A stretch of 64,000 bases of DNA from JACVRW01 sp963820315 (GTDB lineage: Bacteria > Actinomycetota > Thermoleophilia > Solirubrobacterales > Thermoleophilaceae), in the NCBI GenBank assembly GCA_963820315.1, contig CAWFZK010000035.1:62001-126000 (forward strand), given 5' to 3'. Position numbers and translations under genes: made by a program. This document shows positions 26,340-35,263 of the stretch, piece after piece. Position 1 is the stretch's first letter, and each line of letters starts with the position of its first letter. The notes below the pieces were generated by a model. The model was not told the DNA's origin. It made no database searches and saw only the letters and a program-made list of their open reading frames with translations.

Positions 26340-27512
26340 TCATAAGGCTTTCCCTGCAGCGGTGTCGCGCGCTTGCGCGTGTATCGACTGCAGGATCCCT
26401 ATGGCCATCAATGTCGTCAGCACCGACGAGCCGCCATAACTCATGAGCGGCAGGGGGATGCCGGTGATGGGCATGATTCCGATCGTCATGCCCACGTTGA
26501 CGAAGACTTGGAACATAAGCATGGCAGTTATTCCGCCTGCCACCAACGCCCCGTAGAAGTTCTTCGCCATCGTCAGTGTCTTCAGCCCTCGCCAGATCAG
26601 CAGGGCGAACAGGGACAGCACGAGGGCCGCCCCGATAAAACCGAACTCCTCGCCCACCACGCTGAACACGAAGTCCGTGTGGTGCTCGGGCAGGAAGTCG
26701 AGCCGCGTCTGCGTCGAGGCGTCGCCGCGGCCGGTCTTCCCCCCGGAGCCGATCGCCGTCAGCGACTGATTGATCTGGTACCCCTCCTCGCGCGGGTCCG
26801 AGGTCGGGTTGAGGAACGCCGTCAGGCGGTCCATCTGGTACGGCTTGAGCAGCTGGAACCCGGCCGCCGGCGCCGCCACGACCACCACCGCGATCGCCAC
26901 CGCCGCTATCGCCGCGAGGCCTGCGAAGTGCGTCCACGGCGTACCCGCAACGAACAGCACCGCCAGCAGGATCGCCAGGTAGACGAGCCCAGACCCCAGG
27001 TCCGGCTGCGCGACCACCAGCATCGCGGGGAACAGCGCCAGCAGCGCGATGCGACTGGTGGTCTCGCGGTCCGTCAGGCGCCGCATGCGGTCGACCATGA
27101 AGGCCGACAGCGTCACGACGAGCAGCAGCTTGCCGAGCTCTGACGCCTGGAAGTTGAAGAAGCCGAATTCGATCGCCCGCCGTGAGCCGCGCGCCGAGAA
27201 GCCGAGCGCGTACACGGCCAGGATCGAGGCGATCATGAACGCGTAGATCCCGATCTTCCACTCGCGCAGGCGCGAGTAGTCGAAGCGCGACAACAGGAAC
27301 ATCAGCACGAGCCCGACGCCCGCGTAGAGCGCCTGCCGGTACGCGTAGTAGTTGGGATCGCCGGGGATGTCGTCCTGGCTCGCCGTGCCGACGGTGTAGA
27401 TGCTGGCGGCGATCAGGCCCAGCGTGGCCAGCAGCATCAGCGGGTCGATGCGCAGCGCGCGGATGCCCGCGTCGCGGAAGTCCCTGACCGGTGAGGAGGC
27501 GGAGGCGTCCAT
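26340..27512 (-). CDS. rodA: Rod-shape SEDS glycosyltransferase RodA
   Basis: A 390-residue polytopic SEDS protein that polymerises lipid II in side-wall synthesis together with PBP2. Signature segments are FFNFQASELGKLLLVV, QPDLGSGLVYLAIL (with the catalytic Asp region), FLPEHHTDFVFSVVGEEFGFIG and the terminal GIPLPLMSYGGSSVLT. The cytoplasmic N terminus is short. It overlaps the preceding PBP2 gene by one base (TGATG), so the partner enzymes are made together. Confidence 0.95.
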   Translation of the reverse strand: MDASASSPVRDFRDAGIRALRIDPLMLLATLGLIAASIYTVGTASQDDIPGDPNYYAYRQALYAGVGLVLMFLLSRFDYSRLREWKIGIYAFMIASILAVYALGFSARGSRRAIEFGFFNFQASELGKLLLVVTLSAFMVDRMRRLTDRETTSRIALLALFPAMLVVAQPDLGSGLVYLAILLAVLFVAGTPWTHFAGLAAIAAVAIAVVVVAAPAAGFQLLKPYQMDRLTAFLNPTSDPREEGYQINQSLTAIGSGGKTGRGDASTQTRLDFLPEHHTDFVFSVVGEEFGFIGAALVLSLFALLIWRGLKTLTMAKNFYGALVAGGITAMLMFQVFVNVGMTIGIMPITGIPLPLMSYGGSSVLTTLMAIGILQSIHAQARDTAAGKAL

Positions 27513-30010
27513 CAGTCCGGCGCGTCTCCCCCTGCCACGAGCTGGTTCTCGTCGACGTTGAAGAGCTCGGCCAGGATCAGGCGCGCCATCGGTGCGGCTG
27601 TGTCGGCGCCGAAGCCGCCGGCCTCGTCCGTCACCGCCACCACGTACTGCGGGTTCGGATACGGAGCGAGCGCGATGTACCAGGACTGGTCAGGGCGACC
27701 AGGACCCTTCTCCGCGGTACCGGTCTTGCCGGCGATCTCGATCGGGAAGCCCTCGAACACCGAGGACGAGGTGCCGCCCGCCTCGTTGGCGGCGCCGTAG
27801 AGCCCGTCGAGAATCGCCTGCCGGTTCCCCTCCGAGATCTTGACGCGGCGCGCCGTGGGCGCCTCGAGCTGCTGCAGCGCCCGCCCCGAGGCGTCCTCGA
27901 TCCGCAGGCCGAGCCGCGGCTGCAGCACGCGGCCGCCGTTCGCGACCGTCGCGTAGGCCACGGCCATCTGCAGCGGGTTGGCGGCGATGTCGCCCTGGCC
28001 GACCGACAGGTTGATGTTGTCGCCGACCGTCCAGGGCCGGTCGAAGAAACCGCAGATGCCCTCGGCGATCTCCTGATCGGTCGGCTTCTTGCGCTCCTTG
28101 CAGCGCAGGAACTGCGCGTAGCCGCGGTCGCGCCACTTGGGCGTGGGGATGCGCCCCGGCAGCTCATCGGGCAGGTCGATGCCGGTGTCGCGGCCGACGC
28201 TCAGGCGGCGCATCCAACGCTGGAGGAGCAGACCGTCCTGGGCGGTGTTCATGCGCTGGCCGAGCTGGTAGAAGAACACGTCGCTCGACACCGTCAGCGC
28301 CTGGCGGAGCGCCAGGGCGCCGAAGACCGCGTCGCCGGCGTTCTTGAACTCCTGCGTGCCCACGGTGAGGACGCCGGGGTCGTTCAGGATCGTGTCGGGC
28401 GTGATGATCCCGCCCTCGAGTGCCGCCACGGCGGTGATGAGCTTGAACGTCGAGCCGGTCGGGTAGCCGCCCTGAATCGCGCGGTTCGCGAGCGGGGCGT
28501 TCTCGTCCTTGCGCAGGCGCGTGTAGTCCTTCGAGAAGCGGTTGGGATCGAACGAGGGCGCCGAGCCGAGCGCGATCACCTCGCCGTTGTCGACGTCCAT
28601 GACCGCGAACGCGCCCTTGCCCGTGCCGCCGGCGAGCGCGTTCTGGCCCGCCTTCTGGACGTCCAGGTCGATCGAGAGACGCAGCTGGCGGCCCTGCTGC
28701 GGCGGATCGGCGCGCAGCCGCCGGCTGATGTTGCCGAGCGCGTCGACCTCGACCTTGGTGGCGCCGTTGATCCCGCGCAGGAAGCGGTCGTACTCGGCCT
28801 CGATGCCCGTCTGTCCGATTCGGTCGCCCATCACGACGCCGTTGTTGCGCTCGTCGTCGAGCTGCTCCGCCGTGATCTCGCCGACGGTGCCGAAGAGGTG
28901 CGCCCCGATCTCCCCGTGCGGGTACTTGCGCACGAACTGGCGCTCGACGTCCACGCCCGCGAACTGATCCTGGCGCTCCAGCACGTAGGCCGCGACCGGG
29001 TCCGGCACGTCGCGCTTGACCGTGGCCGACGAGAACGGCACCGCCCTGAGGTCGCGCTCGGCGCGCCGCTCGATGCGGCCGGGCTTCATGTGCAGCAGCT
29101 TCCCGAGCTGCTCGTACACCTCGCGACGCTCGTCGACGTCGTCGGGCATCTTGTCCGGGCTTACGACGAGGGCGAGCCCGCTGCGATTGTCGACGAGCAC
29201 GTTGCCGTCGCGGTCGACGATCTCGCCGCGCGGCGCCTGGACCTTGATCTCGCGCACGACGTTGCCGCGTGCCTGCGCCTCGTACTTGTCGCCCGAGAGC
29301 ACCTGCAGGTACCAGAGCCGGAAGAAGATGACCGCGAACGCCATCAGCGCCACGCCGCCGATCACGGCGACGCGGAACGCAAGCTGCGGCGTCAGGGTTG
29401 GGCGGCGCTCGTTGTCGAGGTACATACGGTCGAGATCTTCGAGGCCTCTGAGCCCGATCGGGCCGGTCTCGCGCGGCGGCCGCCGGCGCGCGCTCACCTC
29501 GAGCGGGTCGACCGCGAGCACCGGGCGCAGCAGGACGCGACAGCCCCAGAACACGGGCAGCGCCAGCAGCGTGTTGAGGAGGACCGTCACGAGCATCTCG
29601 CGCAGCACCAGCGGGCTGACCGTGGCGCCGACGTCGAGCATGAACGACACGGCGGCGAACGCCAGCACCCAGGCGCCCGTCGCGATCGCGCCGACGGCGA
29701 GCGGCAGAAGGCCGTGGCTCGGGTCGCGCAGCTCGCGGAAGCGCCCGACGCCGTAGCCCACGGCGGTCAGCACCAGCGACGAAACTCCCATCGTCGCGCC
29801 GCTCAGCAGGTCGAGCAGGAAACCGGCCGCGAAGCCGATCGCGCAGCCGGGCAGCGCGCCGGCGTAGTAGGCCGCCGCCGCGACGACGAGCACGACGATG
29901 TCGAAGTGGCCGCCCAAGACGGGCATCTGGCTCAGGGTCGAGAGCTGCAGCACCACGGCGACGACGAGCAGAAGGGCGACGCGCAAGAACGCGCCGGGCG
30001 TCAGCCTCAC
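27512..30010 (-). CDS. mrdA: MreD-PBP2 fusion (elongation transpeptidase)
   Basis: An 832-residue protein joining two rod-complex parts. Residues 1 to about 165 form a five-helix MreD-like domain (VLQLSTLSQMPVLGGHFDIV, ALPGCAIGFAAGFLLDLLSG). After a linker, residues 211-236 are the PBP2 membrane anchor, followed by the dimerisation domain (PRGEIVDRDGNVLVDN) and the transpeptidase with active-site S520-TFK, S575-SD and KTG 762-764. Usual PBP2 length is about 630-700, the excess being the MreD part. No separate mreD is present in the cluster. It overlaps mreC by four bases and rodA by one. The reading frame is uninterrupted, so the fusion is not an artefact of the indels seen elsewhere. Confidence 0.9.
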   Translation of the reverse strand: MRLTPGAFLRVALLLVVAVVLQLSTLSQMPVLGGHFDIVVLVVAAAAYYAGALPGCAIGFAAGFLLDLLSGATMGVSSLVLTAVGYGVGRFRELRDPSHGLLPLAVGAIATGAWVLAFAAVSFMLDVGATVSPLVLREMLVTVLLNTLLALPVFWGCRVLLRPVLAVDPLEVSARRRPPRETGPIGLRGLEDLDRMYLDNERRPTLTPQLAFRVAVIGGVALMAFAVIFFRLWYLQVLSGDKYEAQARGNVVREIKVQAPRGEIVDRDGNVLVDNRSGLALVVSPDKMPDDVDERREVYEQLGKLLHMKPGRIERRAERDLRAVPFSSATVKRDVPDPVAAYVLERQDQFAGVDVERQFVRKYPHGEIGAHLFGTVGEITAEQLDDERNNGVVMGDRIGQTGIEAEYDRFLRGINGATKVEVDALGNISRRLRADPPQQGRQLRLSIDLDVQKAGQNALAGGTGKGAFAVMDVDNGEVIALGSAPSFDPNRFSKDYTRLRKDENAPLANRAIQGGYPTGSTFKLITAVAALEGGIITPDTILNDPGVLTVGTQEFKNAGDAVFGALALRQALTVSSDVFFYQLGQRMNTAQDGLLLQRWMRRLSVGRDTGIDLPDELPGRIPTPKWRDRGYAQFLRCKERKKPTDQEIAEGICGFFDRPWTVGDNINLSVGQGDIAANPLQMAVAYATVANGGRVLQPRLGLRIEDASGRALQQLEAPTARRVKISEGNRQAILDGLYGAANEAGGTSSSVFEGFPIEIAGKTGTAEKGPGRPDQSWYIALAPYPNPQYVVAVTDEAGGFGADTAAPMARLILAELFNVDENQLVAGGDAPD

Positions 30011-30921
30011 GGCTCGAGGACCTCGGCGGTCTGGGTCGGCGCGCCGCGGCGCGTCAGCACCTGGACGATGTCGATCCGGCGCAGGTCGGCGAAGGGGCGC
30101 AGATGGACGCGCTGATAGATCTCGACCTCGTCGAGGTCGACGTCGGTCACGCGGCCGATCGGGATCCCGCGCGGGAAGAGCGACTCGCCCACGGAGGTCT
30201 TGAAGCCCGAGGTCACGACGATCGCGTTGTCGGTCACGCGCCCGCCGTGGACGAGGTCGAGCAGCAGGTCGCGCGGGTCGCCGACCTCGGGCCTGACGAC
30301 GCCGGCCGCGCCGGCCGGCATCACCTGCGCGCCGACGCCGATCGAGGCGTCCGTGATCAGCGTGACCTCGGCGGTGCCGCCGGTGACCTTCGTGATCTTG
30401 CCCGCCAGTCCGCCGTCGGTCGGGCTCGAGTCACCGGAGGCCGCCGCGATGACCGGCTGATCGAGCTCGACGCCGTCGCTCGACCCCTTGTCGATCTTGA
30501 TGCTCGAGTACCAGACGTTCGGTGCACGGGCGATCACGCGCGCGGTGACCGGCGCGGTGCCCTGGGGAAAGCCGTCCTCCTTGTGGAGCCCGACGAGCCC
30601 CTTCAGCTGCTGGGCGTCGCGCTGTGCTGTGCGCGTGCGCGCGAGCTCCGAGCGCAGGGCGTCGACCTCGCGCTCGAGCGACGCGTTCTTGTCCTTGGCG
30701 TCGACCGTGTCGCCGACCCAGCCGAACAGGTCGCGCACCGGCTTGAGCGCCCGGCTCGCGCCGGTCTCGATCGGCGCGAACGCCTCCTGCGCTCCGCGCT
30801 GGAGGTTGTGGAAGAAGCCGCCGCCCGACTCGCCGAAGTAGGCGGTCAGGATGGCGATCGACAGCACGAGGAAGACGACGAGCCCTGCCCGCCGCCTCCG
30901 GATCGCCTTCCTGTCGTACAC
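30007..30921 (-). CDS. mreC: Rod-shape-determining protein MreC
   Basis: A 304-residue bitopic protein that organises the elongation machinery. It has a basic N terminus RKAIRRRRAG, one membrane helix (LVVFLVLSIAILTAYFG), a coiled coil (residues about 75-105, DAKDKNASLEREVDALRSEL), and the beta-barrel domain with VIARAPNVWYSSIKIDKGS and LITDASIGVGAQVM. It lies 27 bases after mreB and overlaps the fused mreD-mrdA gene. Confidence 0.94.
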   Translation of the reverse strand: MYDRKAIRRRRAGLVVFLVLSIAILTAYFGESGGGFFHNLQRGAQEAFAPIETGASRALKPVRDLFGWVGDTVDAKDKNASLEREVDALRSELARTRTAQRDAQQLKGLVGLHKEDGFPQGTAPVTARVIARAPNVWYSSIKIDKGSSDGVELDQPVIAAASGDSSPTDGGLAGKITKVTGGTAEVTLITDASIGVGAQVMPAGAAGVVRPEVGDPRDLLLDLVHGGRVTDNAIVVTSGFKTSVGESLFPRGIPIGRVTDVDLDEVEIYQRVHLRPFADLRRIDIVQVLTRRGAPTQTAEVLEP

Positions 30922-30948
30922 GCTTCGCGCCCTCCTGGGCCGCGGCGC

Positions 30949-31995
30949 TTACCGCCGCCGGCTCGTTCGGGAATTCTTGTTGGCGCGGTGGATGGCCTCG
31001 AACTCCTCGAGGCTGCGGCCGGAGCCCACCGCCACACAGGTGAGCGGCGACTCGGCGAGGTGTGCGGGCATCTGGGTCTCGTCGCGCAGGCGCTCGTCGA
31101 GCCCCTGCAGCAGCGCACCCCCGCCGGCGAGCATGATGCCCCGGTCCATGATGTCCGAAGCGAGCTCGGGCGGGGTGCGGTCGAGCGTCTCCTTGACCGC
31201 GTCGATGATCTGCTGGAGCGGCTCCTCGAGGGCCATGCGGACCTCCTCGCTCGTCAGCACGATCGTCTTGGGAAGGCCCGAGACGAGGTCGCGTCCGCGG
31301 ATCTCCGCCTGGACCTCCTCCTCGAGGGGGAAGGCCGAGCCGATCTCGAGCTTGACCTCCTCCGAAGTCTGCTGGCCGATCATCAGCTTGTACTCGCGCT
31401 TGACGTAGTTGATGATCGCTTCGTCGAGCTCGTCGCCGCCGATGCGAATCGACTGCGACACGACGATGCCGCCGAGCGAGATCACCGCAACCTCGCTCGT
31501 GCCGCCGCCGATGTCGACGACCATGTTGCCCGTGGGCTCACCGACCGGGAGCCCGGCGCCGATCGCCGCGGCCATCGGCTCCTCGATCAGATAGGCCTGG
31601 CGCGCGCCCGCGCTCAGGCAGGCCTCCTCCACCGCGCGCTTCTCGACCCCCGTGACGCCCGACGGCACACACACCACCACGCGCGGATGCGCCCAGCGGT
31701 TCTGGTGCACCTTCTGAATGAAGTGGCGCAGCATCTGCTCGGTCACGTCGAAGTCGGCGATCACGCCGTCCTTCAGGGGACGGATCGCCTGGATCGTGCC
31801 CGGCGTGCGCCCGAGCATCCGCTTGGCCTCGATCCCCACCGCATGGACCTCGCTGGTGCGCGAGTCGATCGCGACCACCGAAGGCTCCGAGAGCACGATG
31901 CCGCGGCCGCGCACGTAGACGAGCGTGTTGGCGGTCCCCAGATCGACGGCCATGTCACGGCCGCCCATCCCGGTGAGATACGAGAAGAAGCCCAT
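30949..31995 (-). CDS. mreB: Rod-shape-determining actin homologue MreB
   Basis: A 348-residue actin-like ATPase that positions side-wall synthesis. Phosphate-1 DMAVDLGTANTLVYVRG, VCVPSGVTGVEKRAVEEA, phosphate-2 NMVVDIGGGTSEVAVISLGG, the IRIGGDELDEAIINYVK helix and the adenosine motif IMLAGGGALLQGL are all intact. ATG 31995 gives the normal N terminus (MGFFSYLTGMGGRDMA); the upstream in-frame extension to 32160 is leader. A TAGACT element lies at 32094-32099 on this strand. It heads mreB-mreC-mreD/mrdA-rodA-rng. Confidence 0.97.
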   Translation of the reverse strand: MGFFSYLTGMGGRDMAVDLGTANTLVYVRGRGIVLSEPSVVAIDSRTSEVHAVGIEAKRMLGRTPGTIQAIRPLKDGVIADFDVTEQMLRHFIQKVHQNRWAHPRVVVCVPSGVTGVEKRAVEEACLSAGARQAYLIEEPMAAAIGAGLPVGEPTGNMVVDIGGGTSEVAVISLGGIVVSQSIRIGGDELDEAIINYVKREYKLMIGQQTSEEVKLEIGSAFPLEEEVQAEIRGRDLVSGLPKTIVLTSEEVRMALEEPLQQIIDAVKETLDRTPPELASDIMDRGIMLAGGGALLQGLDERLRDETQMPAHLAESPLTCVAVGSGRSLEEFEAIHRANKNSRTSRRR

Positions 31996-32182
31996 TCGCG
32001 CTGTGGAGGTGAGGATAAGCGCCGGGGCGGAACGACACGGCCTCGGCGCCGCCCCGTTGACGGCGCCGGCGACGCCGCCGGCCGGCGCGCACCAGTCTAG
32101 CCGACAGATTCTGAGGCGCGAAGCGGGTGCAGCGGCACGCCCGCCTGTGTCAGATCGCACGAAATCGCTGCAAATTGCGGCG

Positions 32183-32720
32183 TCATCCGAGCAGGTCCGG
32201 GACCATTGCCAGGAGCAGCGGCACGGGCAGGCCGACGACGTTCCAGTAGTCGCCCTCGATCTCCTCGACGAGCGCGGCTCCCTTGCCCTGGATCGCGTAG
32301 CCCCCGGCGCAGTCTCCCCACTCGCCGCGCGAGAGGTACCAGTCGATCGTGCGCTCGTCGAGCTCGCGGAAGCGGACGCGCGTGACGGCCACCGCGCTGC
32401 GCCTCGTCGCCGGCCTCGCGGATAGCCACACCGCTCATGACCTCGTGCTCGCGCCCCGACAGCGCTCGCAGGAAGCGCTCGGCCTCGGCAGCGTCGCGCG
32501 GCTTGCCGAAGGCCCCCGCATCGAGCACCACCGCGGTGTCGACCCCGAGCACGCGCTCACCCTCGACCGCACGCGCCTTGCGCAGCGCGTTCTCCAGCAC
32601 CAGCTCGCGCGGCTCGCCCTCGCTCAGCTCCTCGACCTCCGGCACCTCGACGCGGAACTCAACGCCCAGCTGCTCCAGGATCGCCCGCCTGCGGGGCGAG
32701 CGCGAGGCGAGCACGAGCAC
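32183..32720 (-). CDS. maf: Maf-like nucleotide pyrophosphatase, apparent +1 frameshift
   Basis: A house-cleaning nucleoside triphosphate pyrophosphatase of about 178 residues. GTG 32720 begins VLVLASRSPRRRAILEQLG, followed by VLENALRKARAV, VLGVDTAVVLD and FLRALSGREHEVMSGVA. One extra base near 32393-32402 moves the rest to the next frame: AVTRVRFRELDERTIDWYL, GYAIQGKGAALVEEIEGDYWNVVGLP. All motifs are conserved on both sides. The gene lies between ndk and mreB, consistent with the frequent maf-mre association. Confidence 0.88.
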
Positions 32721-32725
32721 GAGCG

Positions 32726-33136
32726 TCAGCCCTGCAGGTCGGGGAAGAAGAGCCCGATCTCGCGCGTGGCCGACTCGTTCGAGTCGGAGCCGTGCACGAG
32801 GTTCGTCTGGACCTCGAGGCCGTGGTCTCCGCGGATCGACCCGGGCGCGGCCTCGAGCGGGTTCGTCGCGCCGATCACCTGGCGCGCGGCCGTGACCGCC
32901 TCGTGCCCCTCGAGCACCAGCGCGACCAGCGCCCCGCCCGTGATGAACTCGACGAGGTCGCCGAAGAAGGGCTTCTCGGCGTGCTCGGCGTAGTGCTGCT
33001 CGGCGAGCTCGGCGGTGACCGTCATGTGCTTCATCGCGACGATCGTGAGGCCCTTGCGCTCGAAGCGGGCGATGATCTCCCCGGTCAGGCCGCGCGCGAA
33101 GGCATCGGGCTTGACCAGGATCAGGGTCCGGTCCAT
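32726..33136 (-). CDS. ndk: Nucleoside diphosphate kinase
   Basis: A 136-residue enzyme that equilibrates nucleoside di- and triphosphates through a phosphohistidine. RTLILVKPDAFARGLTGEI, LTIVAMKHMTV, PFFGDLVEFITGGALVALV, VIGATNPLEAAPGSIRGDHG and the active-site His in NLVHGSDSNESATREI are all present. ATG 33136 follows an AGGAG ribosome site. maf follows 5 bases after its stop. Confidence 0.97.
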   Translation of the reverse strand: MDRTLILVKPDAFARGLTGEIIARFERKGLTIVAMKHMTVTAELAEQHYAEHAEKPFFGDLVEFITGGALVALVLEGHEAVTAARQVIGATNPLEAAPGSIRGDHGLEVQTNLVHGSDSNESATREIGLFFPDLQG

Positions 33137-33206
33137 TGGTCTCCTCTCGAGGGTTCACGGGCGACGGCCTCCCGCCGCGCGGGCGTAGGCTAGCCTCACG
33201 CGCTTC

Positions 33207-34010
33207 GTGCCCCTCTTTGCCAACGTCGAGAACGATGTGATCTTCGAGATCGCGGAGGCGCTCGAGGTACCGGTGCTGATCCTTACGGTGCTGGCGCTCG
33301 CGGTCGTCCTGGTGGAGCTGGGTGGGTTCTTCGTCGAGCTGTCGCGCCGGCGCCGGCGCGACATCACGCGGCTCAGGAGCGTCGCCGAGAGCACGCGCCG
33401 GGTGCTGGTCGAGGGCGGCGGCGTCGAGCGCGCCCGCCGGGAGCTCTCGGCCGTGGCCTGGAGCGTCTCGATGGGCAGGACGCTCGCGCGGCTCGTCGAC
33501 GACTGGGGCAAGCCGGACGCCGAGAGCATGATGTCCAAGGCGCTCGTCGAGCAGGACTTCGTCTCGCTGCGACGGCTCGAGCGCACGCGCATCCTCGTTC
33601 GCGTGGGTCCCGCGCTCGGCCTGATGGGGACGCTGATCCCGCTCTCGCCCGCCCTGGCCGGGCTCGCCGCCGGCGACGTCCAGGAGCTCTCCGACAACCT
33701 GCGCGTCGCCTTCAGCGTGACGGTCATCGGCCTGCTGATCGGCGCGATCGCCTTCGGCATCTCGCTCGTGCGCGACCGGCTCTACTCGCAGGACCTCTCG
33801 GACCTCGAGTTCGTGGCGAACCGGCTCACCTCCACCGGTCCGCTGATCGAGGTGCCGGCGCCGGAGGAGGAGAAGAAGAAGGACGAGGGCGAGGCCGAGA
33901 AAAAGGACGAGGCCGAGCCCGACAAGCAGCCGGCGCCCGCCGAGCAGCCCACGGCAGTGACCGCGGCGCAGCCCGCCGGCGGGACCGAGAAGGAGGCGTC
34001 CAGCTCATGA
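33207..34010 (+). CDS. MotA/TolQ/ExbB-type proton channel protein
   Basis: A 267-residue inner-membrane protein with three hydrophobic segments (VPVLILTVLALAVVLVELGG; VRVGPALGLMGTLIPLSPAL; VTVIGLLIGAIAFGISLVRD), the layout and GxxLGLMGTLIPL pattern of the MotA/TolQ/ExbB family. These form a proton channel that drives work at the cell surface. The C-terminal 60 residues are a Lys/Glu/Ala/Pro-rich tail. Start GTG 33207 lies 10 bases after TAGGCTAGCCT. It overlaps the next gene by four bases, and the pair diverges from ndk. Confidence 0.85.
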   Translation: MPLFANVENDVIFEIAEALEVPVLILTVLALAVVLVELGGFFVELSRRRRRDITRLRSVAESTRRVLVEGGGVERARRELSAVAWSVSMGRTLARLVDDWGKPDAESMMSKALVEQDFVSLRRLERTRILVRVGPALGLMGTLIPLSPALAGLAAGDVQELSDNLRVAFSVTVIGLLIGAIAFGISLVRDRLYSQDLSDLEFVANRLTSTGPLIEVPAPEEEKKKDEGEAEKKDEAEPDKQPAPAEQPTAVTAAQPAGGTEKEASSS

Positions 34011-34336
34011 TCCAGGTCCACAAGCGCGCCCGTCGCCACGCGGATCGCGGCGGCGACCCGCTCGACGGTCTCGTCAACCTGTTCGACCTCGGCATCGTGC
34101 TGGCGGTCGCCTTCCTGCTCGCCGCGCTTTCCTCTCTGCAGCTCTCCGACCTGCTGACGGACCAGGACGTGACCGTCGTGCGCTCGGGTCAGGGTGAGAA
34201 CACGGTGATCGTCAAGGAAGGGCAGCGGGTCGAGACAGTGCGGCTGCAGGGACGCCGAGTGGCCGGCGAGGGTCGCCGGATCGGCTCGGTCTACCGCCTC
34301 GAGGACGGCCGGACCGTGTTCGTCGAGCGCCCCTGA
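34007..34336 (+). CDS. DUF2149 family membrane protein (ExbD/TolR-like partner)
   Basis: A 109-residue DUF2149 protein: a basic N terminus, GGDPLDGLVNLFDLGIVLAVAF carrying the single membrane helix with an Asp inside it, and a soluble domain after it. The topology mirrors ExbD/TolR/MotB stator partners, and DUF2149 genes are known next to MotA/TolQ/ExbB genes, mainly in methanogens. ATGA overlap with the upstream gene supports a two-part ion-driven motor. Its substrate machine is unknown; the haem-uptake locus next door is suggestive only. Confidence 0.8.
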   Translation: MIQVHKRARRHADRGGDPLDGLVNLFDLGIVLAVAFLLAALSSLQLSDLLTDQDVTVVRSGQGENTVIVKEGQRVETVRLQGRRVAGEGRRIGSVYRLEDGRTVFVERP

Positions 34337-34343
34337 GCGACGC

Positions 34344-35165
34344 TCACTCGCCGCGCGCGCGGCGGGCGAGCACGACCGTGGCGGCGCGCAGCTGGCCGGG
34401 CTCGCTCAGCATCTCGTCGAAGGGGATGCGCGTGGCCGCCGGACCACGCTCGGTGTCGAGGTCGAGATCGAGCCCGTGGCGGTCGATCGACACGCAGGTG
34501 GCCGCGCTCGCGTCCGGATAGCCGCCGAGCGCCCGCGCCATCGACAACAACGCGTCGGCGTGATCCTCGTTCAGGTGCGCGACCGCGCCCGCCGCGGCGC
34601 GCACGACCGGGTCGAGCTCGGCGGCGGCATAGGACTCGGCGTCGACGGAGTCCATGCGGCCATAGCCGCCGACCCAGCGCACGCGCTCGACGCGCAGCAC
34701 CCAGAGTGAGAAGTCACGGAAGTTCATGTAGGCCTTGGCCGACGGCACCGCCTCGACGTAGGCCTCCTGCGCGATCTCGGCCAGCTCGGGTCCCGGCCGC
34801 TCGGCGGTCCCGGCAAGCGTGACCCGGCCGCTGGCGAGAACGTCCTCGCGCGGGTGGGGGTCCGCCACGACGAGGCTCGCGCGCGGGTCGCGCTCGAGGT
34901 TGCGCGCGTGCTCGGCGAGCCGGGATACGAAGAGGACCGGCGAGCCGTGCTCGAGGCTCCCGAAGGCCACCAGCGAGGCCCACGGGAAGCCGTCGTCGCT
35001 GTGCGTGGCGAGCGTGCCGACGTTCGTGGAGGCGACGAGCGCGCGCGCCTCCTCGGCGGCCGTGCGGCGCGGCGCCGGCGCCGTCTCCTGGAGCGGCGGA
35101 GGCGGCACTGGAGGCGTGCCGGGAACGTCGTGCTCGAAGGCGGAGGGTGTCGCGCTGTCGCTCAT
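34344..35165 (-). CDS. HugZ-like haem/pyridoxamine-oxidase-fold protein with DUF2470
   Basis: A 273-residue protein: a Pro-rich start, an FMN split-barrel (ARALVASTNVGTLATHSDDG, PWASLVAFG, VLFVSRLAEHARNLERDPRA), and a C-terminal DUF2470 domain (AVAHLNEDHADALLSMARAL, ATCVSIDRHGLDLDL). HugZ-type proteins break down or bind haem. ATG 35165 is chosen because AGGAG stands 6 bases before it; TTG 35183 would place that site inside the gene. It diverges from the haem ABC transporter and shares two iron-box-like palindromes with it, consistent with use of haem iron under limitation. Confidence 0.85.
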   Translation of the reverse strand: MSDSATPSAFEHDVPGTPPVPPPPLQETAPAPRRTAAEEARALVASTNVGTLATHSDDGFPWASLVAFGSLEHGSPVLFVSRLAEHARNLERDPRASLVVADPHPREDVLASGRVTLAGTAERPGPELAEIAQEAYVEAVPSAKAYMNFRDFSLWVLRVERVRWVGGYGRMDSVDAESYAAAELDPVVRAAAGAVAHLNEDHADALLSMARALGGYPDASAATCVSIDRHGLDLDLDTERGPAATRIPFDEMLSEPGQLRAATVVLARRARGE

Positions 35166-35211
35166 CTGTCTCCTGTCTAACACGCTTCGGGGCCATGCGT
35201 CGAAGCGCGGC

Positions 35212-35247
35212 GTTAGGTTACCCTAACTCCTCTTAGGCGTCCCTAAC
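35212..35247. promoter_or_regulatory. Paired iron-box-like palindromes between hugZ-like gene and haem ABC operon
   Basis: GTTAGG-TTAC-CCTAAC (35212-35227) and TTAGG-CGTC-CCTAA (35233-35247) start 21 bases apart, two helical turns. The arms match half of the DtxR/IdeR consensus, although the spacing is not the full 19-base form. They lie 17 bases before the substrate-binding-protein ATG and 47 before the divergent hugZ-like ATG. The same pair recurs at 41125-41161. A DtxR-family metal repressor is inferred. Confidence 0.7.
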
Positions 35248-35263
35248 CGACCGAGGAAACTGC

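Noticed and set aside
27491..30115. 874-residue plus-strand ORF
   Set aside because: It is antisense to the mreD-mrdA gene, with low-complexity composition and no recognisable domain.
30103..32100. 665-residue plus-strand ORF
   Set aside because: It is the shadow of mreC and mreB; the minus-strand genes are unambiguous.
32097..32185. 29-residue ORF overlapping the maf stop (starts MTPQFAAISCDL)
   Set aside because: Although it has an ATGA overlap, the product is short, with no helix or family, and the stretch probably holds the mreB leader and promoter.
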